A stretch of DNA of 64,000 nt, from positions 806,001 to 870,000 of the forward strand of contig ML996688.1 of assembly GCA_010356995.1 (NCBI GenBank). Direction: 5' to 3'. The translations under genes and the position numbers were made by a program. Source of the stretch: Trichodelitschia bisporula. Lineage: Eukaryota; Ascomycota; Dothideomycetes; Phaeotrichales; Phaeotrichaceae. Below are positions 45,066 through 57,745 of the stretch, piece by piece. The notes beneath the pieces were generated by a model. That model ran no database searches, was not told the DNA's origin, and was given only the letters and a program-made list of their open reading frames with translations. Numbering within the stretch: position 1 is the stretch's first letter; each line of letters opens with the position of its first letter.

Positions 45066-46943
45066 ATGCCGATTGTTAACGGGGACGTCAGCCTGAATCC
45101 CGTGTCTGTGGTTAGTCGCGGGCAGAAGCCGCTCGATCATACCAAAGCCCAGCAGATTCTGGAGACCGAGTATAACGAGAAGGATGGTATTGACGCCGCA
45201 ACCTTGGTCGATTCGAAGCTCAATGGCGGTCTTACATACAACGACTTCCTCATCCTGCCGGGATACATTGGTACATCCACATGTTCCCATGAGTCACGAA
45301 GACGTACTTACGCTCTTACTAGGCTTTCCCGCATCTGCTGTGACGCTTGAAACCCCAGTGACGAAGCGCATCACGCTCAAAGCCCCCTTCATTTCGTCAC
45401 CCATGGACACGGTCACCGAGTCTAGCATGGCTATTCATATGGCACTCCTTGGTGGTCTTGGGGTTATCCACCACAACTGCTCAATCGAGAGCCAGGCCGA
45501 GATGGTCCGCAAGGTGAAGCGGTATGAAAACGGCTTCATCCTTGATCCGGTCGTTATCTCCCCCTCAACCACGGTTGCTGAGGCGAAGGCTCTCAAGGAG
45601 AAGTGGGGGTTCGGCGGGTTCCCGGTCACTGGTAAGCACGTCCCACCTCTTCCGCATGCTTCCTGTGATGATTATAAATCAATATAACTTTCGTTCATCC
45701 GCAACGCCCTGGCGTAATGTGGAGAAATGAAGTATCTGAGAAGCCTACCATCATCTTTCTCAATCATATTTGGGCAAGGCCATCTGCTGACAATGGCTCA
45801 GAAAACGGGACCCTTCGCTCCAAACTTCTTGGTATTGTCACCAACCGCGACATCCAGTTTCACGAGATCCTTGATGACCCCGTTACCGCGGTCATGTCCC
45901 AGGATTTGATCACTGCCCAGACTGGCATCACTCTGAAGGAGGCCAACACCATCCTTTCCCAGTCGAAGAGGGGCAAACTCCCTATCGTTGACCAGGACGG
46001 AAATCTGATATCCCTCGTTTCGCGCTCCGATTTGATGAAAAACCTCCACTACCCTCTTGCCTCCAAGCTTCCTTCGTCCAAGCAGCTCATCTCCGCTGCT
46101 GCCATCGGCACACGTCCCGATGATAAGATCCGTCTGCAGAAGCTGGTGGAAGCCGGCCTGGACATTGTCATCCTGGACTCCAGCCAAGGTAACAGCATGT
46201 ACCAGATCGAAATGATCAAGTATATTAAGGAGACATATCCTCAACTTGACGTCATCGGCGGGAACGTCGTGACCAAGGCCCAGGCTGCGTCGCTCATCGC
46301 CGCCGGAGTCGACGGCTTGCGCATCGGCATGGGCAGTGGCTCCGCCTGCATCACGCAGGAGGTCATGGCTGTGGGCCGCCCGCAGGCCGCCTCAGTCTTC
46401 AACGTAGCTACCTTTGCGGCGCGCTTCGGCGTTCCGTGCATCGCCGACGGCGGCATCCAAAACGTTGGCCATATCGTCAAGGGCCTTGCCATGGGCGCGA
46501 GCACGGTGATGATGGGCGGTCTCCTGGCCGGCTGTGCCGAGAGCCCGGGTCAGTACTTCGTTTCGCGCGAGGGCCAGCTGGTCAAGGCGTACCGCGGGAT
46601 GGGCTCGATTGATGCTATGGAGGATAAGAAAGCGGGTGCGGGGGTCAAGGACGCCAAAGCGGCAAACGCAGGCACAGCGCGCTACTTTAGCGAGGGCGAT
46701 CGACTCCTCGTGGCCCAGGGCGTGAGTGGCAGCGTTGTTGACCGCGGCAGCATCACCAAGTTCGTGCCTTACCTCATGGCTGGTGTGCAGCACTCGCTGC
46801 AGGATATTGGCGTGCAAAGTCTCACGGAATTCCGCGAGGCGGTCCGCAAGGGCGACGTGCGCTTCGAGCTCCGCACTGTTAGTGCCCAGGCTGAGGGTAA
46901 TGTCCACGGCCTGCACAGCTTCGACAAGAAGCTCTATTCTTAG
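45066..46943 (+). CDS. IMD: inosine-5'-monophosphate dehydrogenase
   Basis: Oxidises IMP to XMP with NAD+, the committed step of guanine nucleotide synthesis; the target of mycophenolic acid. Three exons: 45066-45270, 45323-45631, 45802-46943 (551 aa). The barrel begins with [17 protein letters not shown] and [26 protein letters not shown]. The two CBS domains sit between [15 protein letters not shown] and [12 protein letters not shown]. The catalytic loop [13 protein letters not shown] places the nucleophile at Cys354. Then [16 protein letters not shown], the mobile flap with [10 protein letters not shown], and the Arg-flap region [14 protein letters not shown] follow. The 170-nt second intron falls in the first CBS domain (FPVT then [11 protein letters not shown]). 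No resistance-type change is obvious. The gene appears intact. Confidence 0.97.
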
Positions 46944-47934
46944 AACCATAGTCGCAGGCATAAGGTGGGGTGTTGGGCTTAGTGGTGGGTCTGGTGTGTT
47001 CAGGGCGTCCTGCGTGTGGAAAAAGTGTGCTACACCTGTAGTTTGTGGGCGGAGTTTGGGAGGGATGGTCTGGGCTGGTCGGTGGGATCAGGGGGGCTGG
47101 GAGCTGGAATGAAGGCAATGATGTTATGGCTTCTCAATTGCTCAATACGTTTCACATCGAATATCGCCACGTGATATATGCATTCATGATAGCCCCTTTC
47201 ACCTCGCCTGGGCCTGGAGCGCGCATCTTCGACGCCGACCTTAACGGCCGTAAGGCTGCGTTTCACCCCCCGTGATACCCCGCGAAGCAAGCCGAGCCGC
47301 AGATCTGCACCCGCCGCACGGACCCAGCCTCAGCCTCGCGGCACGCACGGCTTTCCGTGCTTGTCCCGCCGTCGTTTCGCCCCGCGCGACGAATTGGGAT
47401 AGGCGCTGTGAGCCCGGGTCAGCGTTTCACGGGGTGCGGGGCACTCTTGGGCTTCGAGAATGCGATGCGCGGATGGTGCGCAGGGCGCGTTTGAGGTACG
47501 TGAGGGTTTCGGTGGGGTATTGATGATTGGGCAAAATATTTTCAGTCATGGCATTGGCTTGATTGACTACGCCCTAAGTTGAGGTACCTCTCGAGGTACC
47601 TTCCTCGCAACCTCATCCCCACGAGAACTAGCGCACCCGACCCGTTGATACCTCATCAATTCCAATCGTACAAAGCCATTTCATCCCCACTTAACGTCTA
47701 TCCCTGACCGAAAAAAAGAGGTCATCGCACAGGATAGCAAAAATCGCCATCGCAATTCTCAACGAGAGAAAAAGGGCGGAAAGGACTGGCCGCAGGAACG
47801 CATATGTATATCCGGTCCCAATCGCAAAGTGGTGCGCGCATGAAGGAGTCGCATGCAGAAACCTAGGGACAGATCTTCCAAAGTTTCGTCAGAAAGTAGA
47901 GTCGAGTCTTGCTGTGATATATCCAGAGGGCTCT
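46944..47934. other. intergenic region, IMPDH / RTA1-like gene (convergent)
   Basis: Space between two convergent 3' ends, no supported gene. It includes a GAGGTACCTC palindrome at 47581-47590 followed at once by a second near-copy (CGAGGTACCTT). Confidence 0.45.
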
Positions 47935-49284
47935 CTATCTCCGGTGCTGCGCGCCGTTCTCCAGCTCCGTCAGCGTGATTTCCATGCCCTTGTCGTTCTC
48001 CGGCCGGTAGATGGGCGCAGAGATAGTTGTGGGCCACGGGTTGTCGTTCTTCATCTTTTCGATTTCCTTGAGCTTGAGCCGGAAGCGCGTGTAATCGCGC
48101 GGCAGAAACTGGCCCGGATGGAAAATGTTGAAGATGGTATAAACAGCTGTAGAAAAACAAGGTTAGAAACAGTGGTTCAAGAGAGTCAGGATACATACCG
48201 AACAGGGGGAACATCTGAGTCATCCAGAACACCCACTCATGCAGAGAGTAGAATGCCGCCCTGTCGCCCTGGGCGTCAGATGCAATGATCGTGAACACGT
48301 GCCGCGCCTGTAAATGGTTAGATGGCGTGTTACAGTAGAGAAAGGACCACGTACTGCAAGCATGACGGAGGCAAGCACGACCGACCAACCCAGAGACCTC
48401 CAGTTCTTTGCCTCGGCATCATGATGGATGACCCAGCGGCGGCTGATCATCATAAAGCGCAGCGCCCAAACGGCATAGCCGGCATACACGAAGAACTGCA
48501 CGACCGTCGCAATTTGCATGATCTTCGTGCCCGTTGGATGTCCGTGAGGAAAGCCCATTTGACCAACTGCCTTGGAGATGTCGCAGATGGAAACAAAGCC
48601 GGCCCACATAAAGGAGATCATCTTGGGCGGCGCCATGAGGGTTTGCAGGTTGCGCCTCTCGTTAGGCGTCACCCACCATACGAGGCGGGTCATGGTGAAA
48701 ATGGTGCCAATCGCAACCAGCGTGGGTGCAATGCCGATGACTGTCTGCCCGATGATATACGGGCCCGTGGCTCCAGTCTCCTTCAGGTATATGATGGAGT
48801 GGGTGCGGGCGACCATCGCTATGACATCGAGGAGTATGGCCTGCGGCATGATGTTGAAGTACCAGCATTTGTACTTGAAGATCTGGAATGTCGAGATGAC
48901 GAGCGAGATGGTGAACATGGCGGAGCCGAAAACAGCCATGGAGAATGAAGGCGCGTAGATGTACGGGTTGATCTTTTTGAGGTCTATCGGGCCATGCGCC
49001 CCAGGCGGTCCCTCAGGCATTCCTCCAGGTGCTCCACCGGGTGCTCCATGCCCTCCTGCTGCTCCCGGCGGCATTCCTGGTGGTGCTCCCGGCGGTGCTC
49101 CGGGTGGTGGTCCGGCTGGCGCTCCAGGCGCGGCCGGCACTGGTGCACTACTCGGTATAACGATTCCAGGGGCTGACGAAGCCGGTACTGGTGGTGGTGC
49201 AAGTACGGCCGTCGGAGCGGTTCCAATCGTCGGTACCGGTGCAGCGGGTACCGTACTGCTCGGTGTAGGGGGAAAAGATGCCAT
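47935..49284 (-). CDS. RTA1-like seven-helix membrane protein
   Basis: Polytopic protein resembling the fungal RTA1/lipid-translocating-exporter-like group, linked in yeast to lipid and toxin responses. Three exons: 49284-48355, 48307-48199, 48146-47935 (416 aa). The start is the ATG giving MASFPPTPSS; the frame upstream of it has no ATG. Residues 1-100 are a disordered Pro/Gly/Ala-rich region with repeats such as GAPPGAPPGMPPG and GAPGGAPGGMPEG. Membrane segments follow: AVFGSAMFTISLVISTF, ILLDVIAMVARTHSI, IIGQTVIGIAPTLVAIGTIF, FMWAGFVSICDISKAVGQ, IATVVQFFVYAGYAVWALRF, WSVVLASVMLA and WMTQMFPLFAVYTIF. The charged C-terminal tail ends soon after EMEITLTELENG-like sequence. The GVA-type signature of RTA1 is only partly kept, so the family call is moderate. 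Confidence 0.65.
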
Positions 49285-51477
49285 TGTGGATGTTGTGATG
49301 GGGCCCGTCGTCAACGACGAGACGAACGATTGGCAGTGTCAGGGACGCTACTTAAGGAAAATCCGCACTAGGACGGAAGAAAAAGAAGAAAGGGAAAGAG
49401 TGGAGATGTTAAAACTTGAATTGTAACTTCAAATTATGAATCCGGTTCAGTGGGGCATATGCCCCCTTATACGCAAGGCCCTCCGACGCACATGGATATC
49501 ACGAGTATCGCGGGCCATAGCACATTCACAAAGAGGGTGGGTGGTAACAATTGGCTCAGCGAACCAGAGTTTATTGAACCAGTCTGCATGAGGGGTTTCA
49601 CAAAGATCGGTGCCAACGTTGTAGGGCATGACAGATCTGGTGATGTGAAGCAGTGGCGCGGCAAGTGCGATATGGCAGCCATAACCTGAAACGGAAACGG
49701 AGAAGGAAACAAGCAAGGAATCCTGACCATTCGATCGAGTGCACAGTCCAAAATCAAGAGCAGCGTGCTCTGGAAACCGTTTTCTGGAAGAGGGGGATCC
49801 TGAATCTCAGATATTGAGGTGCATAGAGGATGAGCTTCTCAAGTCTGGTTGACTATGGTTGGGCTGTCCTGGCCTATCGCGGCTCCGCATGCCTGTTTCT
49901 GTGCATTCTGGTGAGGTGGGAGGAGGGGTGGGGGCCAGTGCTGAAGAGAGTTTGCGTTCGAAACCCTACCGTCCGCAACATTTCTACCAGAGCGGGTTGA
50001 GGGGATACCGATGTGATGGTTTTTGCGTACAACGGAGTATTGCGGATTGCTGCACATGTTCCCTTGATGACGCGACCAACTCGTAGTCGCATTTAGCTTA
50101 CCAGTGGAACTGGTGCAGTCTTAGCACTCCACTGTGAGGGTGGGGGATAGGAGATGAGGGTGGGCAGGTCACAGGAGAATGCTTCCCCGGCAAAGTGCAG
50201 ATAGCATCCCATCCAGCTAGTGCAGGATGGGCCGACGGTTGAGCGGTAGAACAGAAGAGCACTATCACGACGACCGGAAGTTGGAGATTGCAGCGGATGC
50301 AAAGTTGGTAGGTGGTTGCTGGTCGTGGTACTTTGGGATGGGGTTGACTTCCACGGAACGGTGGAGGATCAACAATGTTCCGGTCAATCACTCCATCTCC
50401 ATCTCATTTGGGTTTGGCGTCCTTTCAACATCCAACACACCAACAGCCGTCCATCTCTGCCTTGCATCTGCCCTCCTCTCCCCTTCCCCTCCTTTCTCCT
50501 TCCCTTCTCTGCCATTTTACTCTATCATCGCAGCTTATTACATCTCATCTCTCACTCACATCCCACCACCCTCCTCAATTTGTGCAAATTCTGTGCATCA
50601 TGGAACCATTCCCCCACCTCCTCCCTCCCCCAGTTTTCTAAATTGCCGCAAAGCATTCTCCGACTCCCCTACCCCTCCCACCCCACAATTGGCAGGCCGA
50701 TCAGCACTCAGTTCTTGCTTGGGGGTCCGTTGATCTGGTCCCCACGAACTCCTTGCGGGACAGTTAATACAAAGTCTCGTTATCGCATTTCCGTAGCGGG
50801 TGATCCCCGTGCGGCTAGCTATCAGGCATATTGAGCCTCTAGAACTAAAACGCCCTAGGATAGCGCCTTCATACGACTCAGTGGCTCCTCTGCGGATTGG
50901 GGCAAATATTCCCATTCAGCCTCTTCTTTGCCTGAGTCTGGCTCCGTTCTAGCCATCGAAGCATGTCGTGCCTATATAGTCGCCACCTTGACCGGCACTT
51001 TGGGTCTGGGGACGCCACCGGCCTCACCCGCAGCCTTACTCACTCGAGTCTGCTGCAGGAATCCGAGGAACCCCGCAGCCGTGTTGCCTACAACTTACTA
51101 AGCAGCTGTCAGTGGTCAAATCGATGAGCAGGAAGTCGATCTTCGACTTTCAAGGCTCTAAGCCCTACGCATCGGGGCATTCGATGATGCAATACCATCA
51201 CGTTACCCGGACCTCCAACATCTTGTTTTAACATAGCCTTTCACAAGCCCCCCCCCCACCACGTACCACGGATCACAATCTTTATAGCTCATCTATTCAA
51301 TCGCACGTTCTACTCCCTCTTGGAAACCTGACCAACGTCCGCGCCCACCGTCCATCTCCCACCAGAGATCTACGGATTTTCGTTTCGCAAACATTCCAAA
51401 CACCAAACACCCTAGCACCAACTCGCACACGCTCCCAACAGATAAACCCCCCAAATTAATTAATCGTTCTCACCACC
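49285..51477. other. long divergent intergenic region, RTA1-like / SDR-like genes
   Basis: About 2.2 kb with no supported gene. A strongly C+T-rich stretch at 50450-50700 and a poly-C run near 51250 look like promoter or leader sequence rather than coding sequence, although proline-rich frames cross them. Confidence 0.4.
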
Positions 51478-52700
51478 ATGCCCAAGCTCTTCGTGTCTGC
51501 CTCCCTTCCATTAGCGGCTAATCACCCGAGCTTGAACGCAGGTTGACGCCCCACAGGACCGGTGCGACGGGCTACATTGGCGGCGACGCCTTGTTCGCCA
51601 TCCTGGAGGCCCATCCCAAGTATGAAATAACCTGTCTCGTGCGCAACTCTACGAAGGGCGCCGCGGTGGCAAAACAACATCCGACAGTTAGACTGTATGA
51701 GTCCACCACCCCATACACAGCCATACCTCCACGCTAACCGCCCTCTCCGGACCTAAAGCGTATATGGAGACCTCGACAGTACCAACCTCCTTGCCACTGA
51801 AGCCGCTGCCGCCGAAATTGTCTGCCGTAAGTCCACGCCGGAGCCGCGTATACCCCCTAACCCGGTACCGCAGACTTCGCACATGCCGATCACGAACCCT
51901 CCGTCGAGGCGTTAGTCCGCGGCCTAGCCTCCACGCACTCCACCAGCAAACCGGGGTACCTAATTCACACCTCCGGCACCGGCAGCTTGTCCGTCTACGA
52001 CGCACAAGCAGAGCTCTACGGTTCCTACGCCGAAAAGACCTTCTCCGACACTTCCGACATTGCCGAACTCACCTCGCTCCCCGATACCGCCTCGCATAGG
52101 AACGTAGAGAAAGCCATCCTCGCATCCCCACCTTCCGTGCACACTGCCATCGTCTCTCCGCCTACCATCTACGGCACCGGTCGCGGCGCCGGCAACCGCG
52201 CCTCCGATCAAGTCAACAAGCTAGCCGCGCATACGCTTACGCGGGGGCGGGGATTCACAGTCGGCGATGGCGAGAACCGTTGGTGCGAGGTGCACATCGC
52301 CGACCTAAGCAGGCTGTACGTGGCGCTCGTCGAGGCCGCCGCTGCGCGCGGCGGCCACGCCACCTGGAACGCCGAGGGGTATTACTTCGCTGAGGCAGGC
52401 GAGTTTGCGTGGGAGGAGGTCGCGAACGCGATTGCCCGAGCTGCTTTCGATTTCGGTTTGATTAAAACCGACGACGTCCAGGCGCTGACGAAAGAGGAGG
52501 TGGATGAGATCGAGGCGGCGGAAACTCCGCTATGGGGGAGGAATTCGAGGTGTCGGGCTGAGCGGGCAAGGGAGTTGCTTGGGTGGCGGCCCGTGGAGAA
52601 GGGTCTCATGGAGTTGGTGCCTGAGATTGTAAGGGGGGAGGCGGTGCGCCTAGGATTACTGCCTGAGGGCCATAAAGCGGTGGCAGCGGGGGAGGCATGA
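51478..52700 (+). CDS. NAD(P)-binding atypical SDR (NmrA/epimerase-like)
   Basis: Extended/atypical short-chain dehydrogenase with a Rossmann fold, of the kind annotated as NAD-dependent epimerase or NmrA-like. Four exons: 51478-51494, 51557-51694, 51759-51826, 51874-52700 (349 aa). The nucleotide motif TGATGYIG is rebuilt across the first intron (MPKLFV joins TGATGYIGGDALF), which fixes the 17-nt first exon despite its weak donor GTCTGC. ITCLVRNSTKG and VYGDLDS suit the second strand and turn. HTSGTGSL, VSPPTIYGTGRG and ENRWCEVHIADLSRLYVAL are typical of the epimerase-like catalytic and C-terminal regions. No classical YxxxK can be assigned with certainty, so enzyme activity is open; it may be a redox sensor. 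It stands alone without pathway partners. Confidence 0.8.
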
Positions 52701-54055
52701 GCGAATAGGTGGTGTCATGCGGGACCTGAGAGGGAGGAAGACTGTTGTGTTCTGGGCTGGGCTGGTGAGCCTGCCCCCGCGAACCCTTCAGTGCAAGGTA
52801 TATTGAGCAGCGTGGATCGGATCCGTGCTCCCCGTTTCACAAAAAATAACCCTCCTTACCCAGAATGCGATAGCACGCCTGTTATTCATCTACGCGCTCG
52901 AAAATCCCCGCGGTCCTGCCTGCGTCGTGCGATTGGCGGCGAGCACTGGTTCCTGGTTCCGCGGGGTTGTGAAATGGGTGCAATTTAGAGCGGTGGCGTT
53001 GGATTGCGACGTGAGTTGGATGGGCACGATCTGCTGATCTGCTTAACGCTGCTATGGCTTTCGTGAGCTGGACTCACGCATTCGCCCGCATATGACGCCG
53101 GCTTGACATGGGCCGAGCCTGGCCGTAAGTCGGTATGGATTTAATCCGTGGGTTGGACACTTGCTCTGACAGACTGGGATGTGTAGAGTGCGCGTCCCAT
53201 CGTGGAAGGCCAATGCATGCGCATCTAGACGCATGTAGATCGTAGGATGCCAATGCTGCACACCCGCTTTGCAAAAGTGAGCCCACGAGGGCACTAGAAC
53301 CGACTCCCCCGGATCGTTCACCCATCAGTAGATCTCGGCGACTCACACCGTCGTCTAAGGCCCAACTCGGGAAGCAAAAGCGATGGCGAGGAAGCGATCC
53401 ATGGTTCTTGATCGCATTAGCCCCTCTGGTAGATCTAAGCCATTGGGAACGGCGTAATAGAGAATAGGTTTTGGAACGCGCAGGGCAACGAGTGCAAAGT
53501 GGAAGATTGTAAAAAGACAAGGAGATGAGAAGGAGAGGCAAAGCCGTGCTAGAATTATCCAAGTCTCCAGGTGCACCTTCCCCCGAGGATGATGGTGCTC
53601 CTTCTGGTGTTAGTACCTTACCTTACCGGGGTAAGAATGCTCCTTCCAACAGTGAGGTATGCCTGTCTGCCTTGGGTTACGTCACGGCATGCGGCGAGGT
53701 CCTCAAAGGCTTCAGCCCAGCATCGGCAGCATGAGGCCAAGACGGCACCCCGATGCGCTATCGACGCGGGGCACAAGCCCCTGCTGGATGAGCGGATCGG
53801 TCCGTTTGTAGCGGGATTCTGAGGATCGGAGTTCGGATGGCTTACTCCCTTCCTTTCGGGTACAGTTGGCGGATCACCACAACTATGAATGCTGGTGGAT
53901 AGAGCGGTGCTGGGAAGAAAATGATCGTATTAATGTCATTAGGGTATTATTTGAGGCTCGGTGTTTGCATTCTAAAAGCGTGGACCGCTCGTAAGGCGCC
54001 TCAGCCTTCAGCTCTTTTCTCGTTTCACAGCTTCATACTCTGTCGACGGATTAGC
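52701..54055. other. intergenic region, SDR-like / S28 peptidase (convergent)
   Basis: No supported gene; short frames only, none with a recognisable motif. It must hold the 3' UTRs of two convergent genes. Confidence 0.4.
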
Positions 54056-56096
54056 TTAGAGAGCACCCAGCAAGGCTGTCATACCTTTCAGCCACCGCTT
54101 GACAAACGCCGTCTCTGTTTCTTGCGCCTCCTTCACCGGTGCAGGAGGTAACGCATTTGTAGTCTCATTCGGAAAAAGACCGTTCTCGTCCCCTGAGACG
54201 AGTTAGTACGAAGCTGCACGACCTCCGGAACCTATTTACAATGATGCACAGCTCCCTCAATCAGGATAAACGGCCGCTTCCAGGTGCTGAGCCTCGGGCG
54301 TGCTCTAGGGGCATGCACACCCGCCCATCGCCACGGGTCTTGCTCGCTGTATCACGGTTAGTCATGGTAATCGGACGCAAGGGTTTGATACGCACCCATC
54401 AATGAATGCGAGGTGGGGATAACTGATATCGAAGCCACCGTACTTGTTGATGGCCTCCACGTCGGGAGGGCTGGTGATGTTGAATGCTTCGCGGCAGATG
54501 ATCGAGCTATACTCTACGTCTATGGTCCGGGAGACGATGGCTGGGATGTACTCTGGAATCCCACTCCCGGTTTGGAAGTATCCCCATCTGGATTTAGATC
54601 AGTATACGGTCTTAGTAGCTCAGTCTAGAGACGAACTGTGTGCAGTATTGATATGCCCAGCTGCGCCATTGCTGCTTGATATCGGTCTGGTGATAGTACG
54701 TCGAGTTGTGAGTGCCGTAGCATTTATCAAGCGTGGAGTTCGACTCCAGGCAGGATATGACCAGAGTGCCGTTGGCATAGCCCACGAGATTCAGCAGATG
54801 AGTAGTGAAATTCGACGAAAAGTCTGTCTCACCGGAGGCCTCAATCAGGTCGACTAAAGCGGGTTCCAAGGATATTGTCCAGGAATACAGCAACTTGTCA
54901 CTCGTGATGTTTCCACAGTATTCGCTGAATGTGGGATCATTAACCTCCGGGTCCCAGTTCCGGCCTTGCCAACCGCCGATTCCATAAGTAACCAGGGCGG
55001 AAGCAAAGTCCGTATCGTCGGTGATGTTACTCAAGCCGAATGTTGACTTTAGACTTTGGATGAGACTATGGTTCTTCCCCGTAAGGATGGCATCCTCAAA
55101 ACGGACAAATTCTTGAGTGGCCTCGATACAAGCTGGCGGCCCGTAGATTCGAATGGGTTCCCAGTACTGCCAGTAGTCGATGATGGCCTCCGTGACCCCC
55201 GAGGAAGAAATGGCACCCCAGAAGACATCAGGATAGAGGGTGCGAAGAAAGGCAACGTAGCCTCCAGCGTACGAGCCTCCGTAGGCAATCCACGGCGTGC
55301 TTTTGGCGGTCAAATCGGAATTCTCTAAACCCTCAAAGACGACGTTCTTAGCAAAGAACGCCGTATCGGCCAATGATTGCTCGGTGGTTAAGAACCGGAG
55401 GCTCTCAGTCGTGAGGTCTGAAGTTGGAAAGCTTTTCCCATAGTAGCGATGCTCTAGAATCACACCAACGCCGTTCGTGGCTTTGGCAAGTTGATGAGCG
55501 ATACCCTTCTGAAGATAGGGAAATCGATCTTCGCCTCCGGTCTCGCCGCTGGCAAGCAAAATGACGGGGCCACCAGGCTTGTAGTACTGGGCGTCGTACC
55601 AGTAACGTAACTGGAACGTGGCATTGCTGTGCGGCGCATACTGGGGGTTGTCTTGAAAATGGTCAACTGGTACGGAAATGTTGAAAGCTTTGAAGGTTGG
55701 TCCGGGTTCCGCATCTGGCGCTTGCTCTGGAGTGTGCGATGTCCGGAATACTTGAATCTGTACCGTGTTAAAATCAAGATAATCAGGACGGTTAGGACAT
55801 CGATGAAATGCAACCATTTGCGAAAGGCCATTGAAGACGACAAGCTTGAGGTAAGGCCAATGTGCCTTGAAGCATCCGTTCACGGCATCTTCCCGATCAA
55901 GCCTCAAACGTGAAGCTTAAAGCGGAAAGGGCTAGGGGTTTACTGGAATACGTAGATACTTTTAAGAAAAGACGTGGAGCGTTACCTTCCTCTGTTGGAG
56001 AGTACCAGGCCCAAGTCGATGAGGACTGAAGCTCGCTTTAGCACAACTAACCCACAACACCGCGAGGAGCAGCCATCTGGTAAGAGTTAGACCCAT
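54056..56096 (-). CDS. secreted serine peptidase, family S28 (Pro-X carboxypeptidase type)
   Basis: Extracellular or vacuolar serine peptidase that cleaves next to proline. Five exons: 56096-55986, 55757-54637, 54587-54396, 54346-54240, 54192-54056 (555 aa). Exon 1 supplies a clean signal peptide (MGLTLTRWLLLAVLWVSCAKA). The body has FNISVPVDHFQ, GGPVILLASGETGGED, ILEHRYYGKSFP, and the nucleophile motif GGSYAGGYVAF with Ser199. The C-terminal part, recovered through three short introns, carries WGYFQTGSG, the EQDPWRW block with the Asp (about 478) and AVHHWDENGLFPNE with the His (509 or 510). Many NxT/S sites fit secretion. Triad and length are complete, so it should be active. The 228-nt first intron is longer than usual, but no signal sequence is found without it. 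Confidence 0.9.
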
Positions 56097-56965
56097 GATG
56101 GAGATGGCTCATTGACCCCAAGTTGACGGCGCAGACAGCAGCGGGCAGCACTCATAACGACATGAATGTACCGGGAAGGACAGGGTGAATGTAACCCACC
56201 AGAGTCATCGACTGCGATGATCAATGCAGAAGCAAACAGTTCTACAGCAAACCACCAAGCCGGCACTGTCCGCAGGCAGGATCCGCAAACGCCCAGAAGT
56301 CACCTCCCATTGTGAGTTAGTTCCTCCGCGGGGAAATGCGCCACGGCGGCGCAAATCCGCAACTCCATCCCGCCGGCTGCTGTAGCCTTGCAGCAGTTTT
56401 CCACGAATCCTGGTTGCCGGCATGGAGACCTTCCTGCCGTCCGGGCTATCAAATTGTCGTCCTTGGTTTTCCCGGAGGACCTCGGGGCCAATAAGGGAAG
56501 AGGTCCTGTGGGCAATTCTGAAATCTCAGAATTGCTATTTTCCCGTCGAACTCCAGGTTGATGTGAAGTCGCACAATATGCCGTCCTCGGCATGGCACGA
56601 CCCTTGCCCCACAGGTCTGGAGCGATAGTCGTTGATCCTATCAAAGTTCTAGTTCCCCCGACGAATTTCTATATTTATCCGCTGGTATATTACCAGCCGC
56701 CCTCACCGAAACATCGCTCTTGCACAGCATGCTCATGTTCCCCCAGGCGGTCGGAAGAATTATGAAACTCGACGGTAGCGTGACCCTTTTCTAGGTGATC
56801 CCAAGGGTCCTTCACAATGTACGGTAGAATCACCCGAGGCTGAAATGCTAGGCTTCACACATGTCGCGAATGGAGAATGTAAGTTCCGATCAATCCTGCG
56901 ATTGATTCAAATACATGTCCGATCTATGGATCCTATCTATATATACCGCCTCCCGTGTTCAGATC
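56097..56965. other. intergenic region upstream of S28 peptidase
   Basis: No supported gene. Promoter of the S28 gene (minus) and 3' region of the peroxiredoxin gene (minus). Confidence 0.45.
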
Positions 56966-57745
56966 TCAGAGCTTTGACAGCACAGCTTCGGCGCCGGAGA
57001 CCTGCACTAGTTAGCCAAGTCCTGTTTCGCGGGGCGGTCGAGACCTACCGTAACGCCGCGGCCCGGCTCATTCTCCGCATACTGGATAGTGCCTGAGAGT
57101 AGATCATCAGCGTCAATCCGGAATAACATCATTGCCGTTGCAAGACCTACCATCCTTATCAATGACAATGGCCCAGCGGCCGTTGCGCTCGCCCATGGAC
57201 CAAGCATGGTTCTTAGCGAAGAAGGACTTGGTGTCACTGAGGAAGAGCTGCCAAATACGTGAGCTTACGCCCGAATCACGGACTGTATCTGCTTCCGACT
57301 CACAATATCGTCGCCCTGGACGCCATTGACCTTGGCCCAGGCGTTCATGACCCAGGCGTCATTGAACGCGATAACTGCCACAATGTCGACGCCCTTGCTC
57401 TTGAACTCGCTGAGTTTCTTGATGTATGGGGGAAGATGGTTCGCCTGGCAGCCGGGGGTGAAGGCGCCTGTGATGGGGAGCTTCGTCAGCACGATGCATT
57501 GAGAGATTGCTTGCGGGTGTCCTACCCGGCACACTAAACAGAACCACCTTCTTGCCAGCCCACTCTTTGCTCGCATCGTAGTCCTGAGGCATGCCACAGA
57601 CGGTAGGATCGTTGTCAGTTACCGGGACCCAACTAGAGGAAGACAACGTCAGTCGAAGCTCGAAAATTGCGGCAGCGAAGATGTATGGAGCTTACGTGAA
57701 AGCAACATCCTCGGGGAACTTGTCGCCAACCTTCAATGGTGCCAT
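56966..57745 (-). CDS. atypical 2-Cys peroxiredoxin (PrxV / Asp f 3 type)
   Basis: Thiol peroxidase that reduces hydrogen peroxide and alkyl hydroperoxides using thioredoxin. Six exons: 57745-57696, 57632-57526, 57467-57304, 57247-57151, 57092-57049, 57001-56966 (165 aa, the size of the fungal allergen Asp f 3). The peroxidatic Cys59 sits in [13 protein letters not shown]; the second cysteine, Cys29 in PTVCGMPQ, matches the partner Cys of Asp f 3. [31 protein letters not shown] and the end [14 protein letters not shown] are all conserved. No clear SKL-type signal is recognised beyond the terminal SKL itself: the last three residues are S-K-L, a classic peroxisomal targeting signal 1, as in several fungal members. 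Six small exons in 780 bases is intron-rich for the size. Confidence 0.95.
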
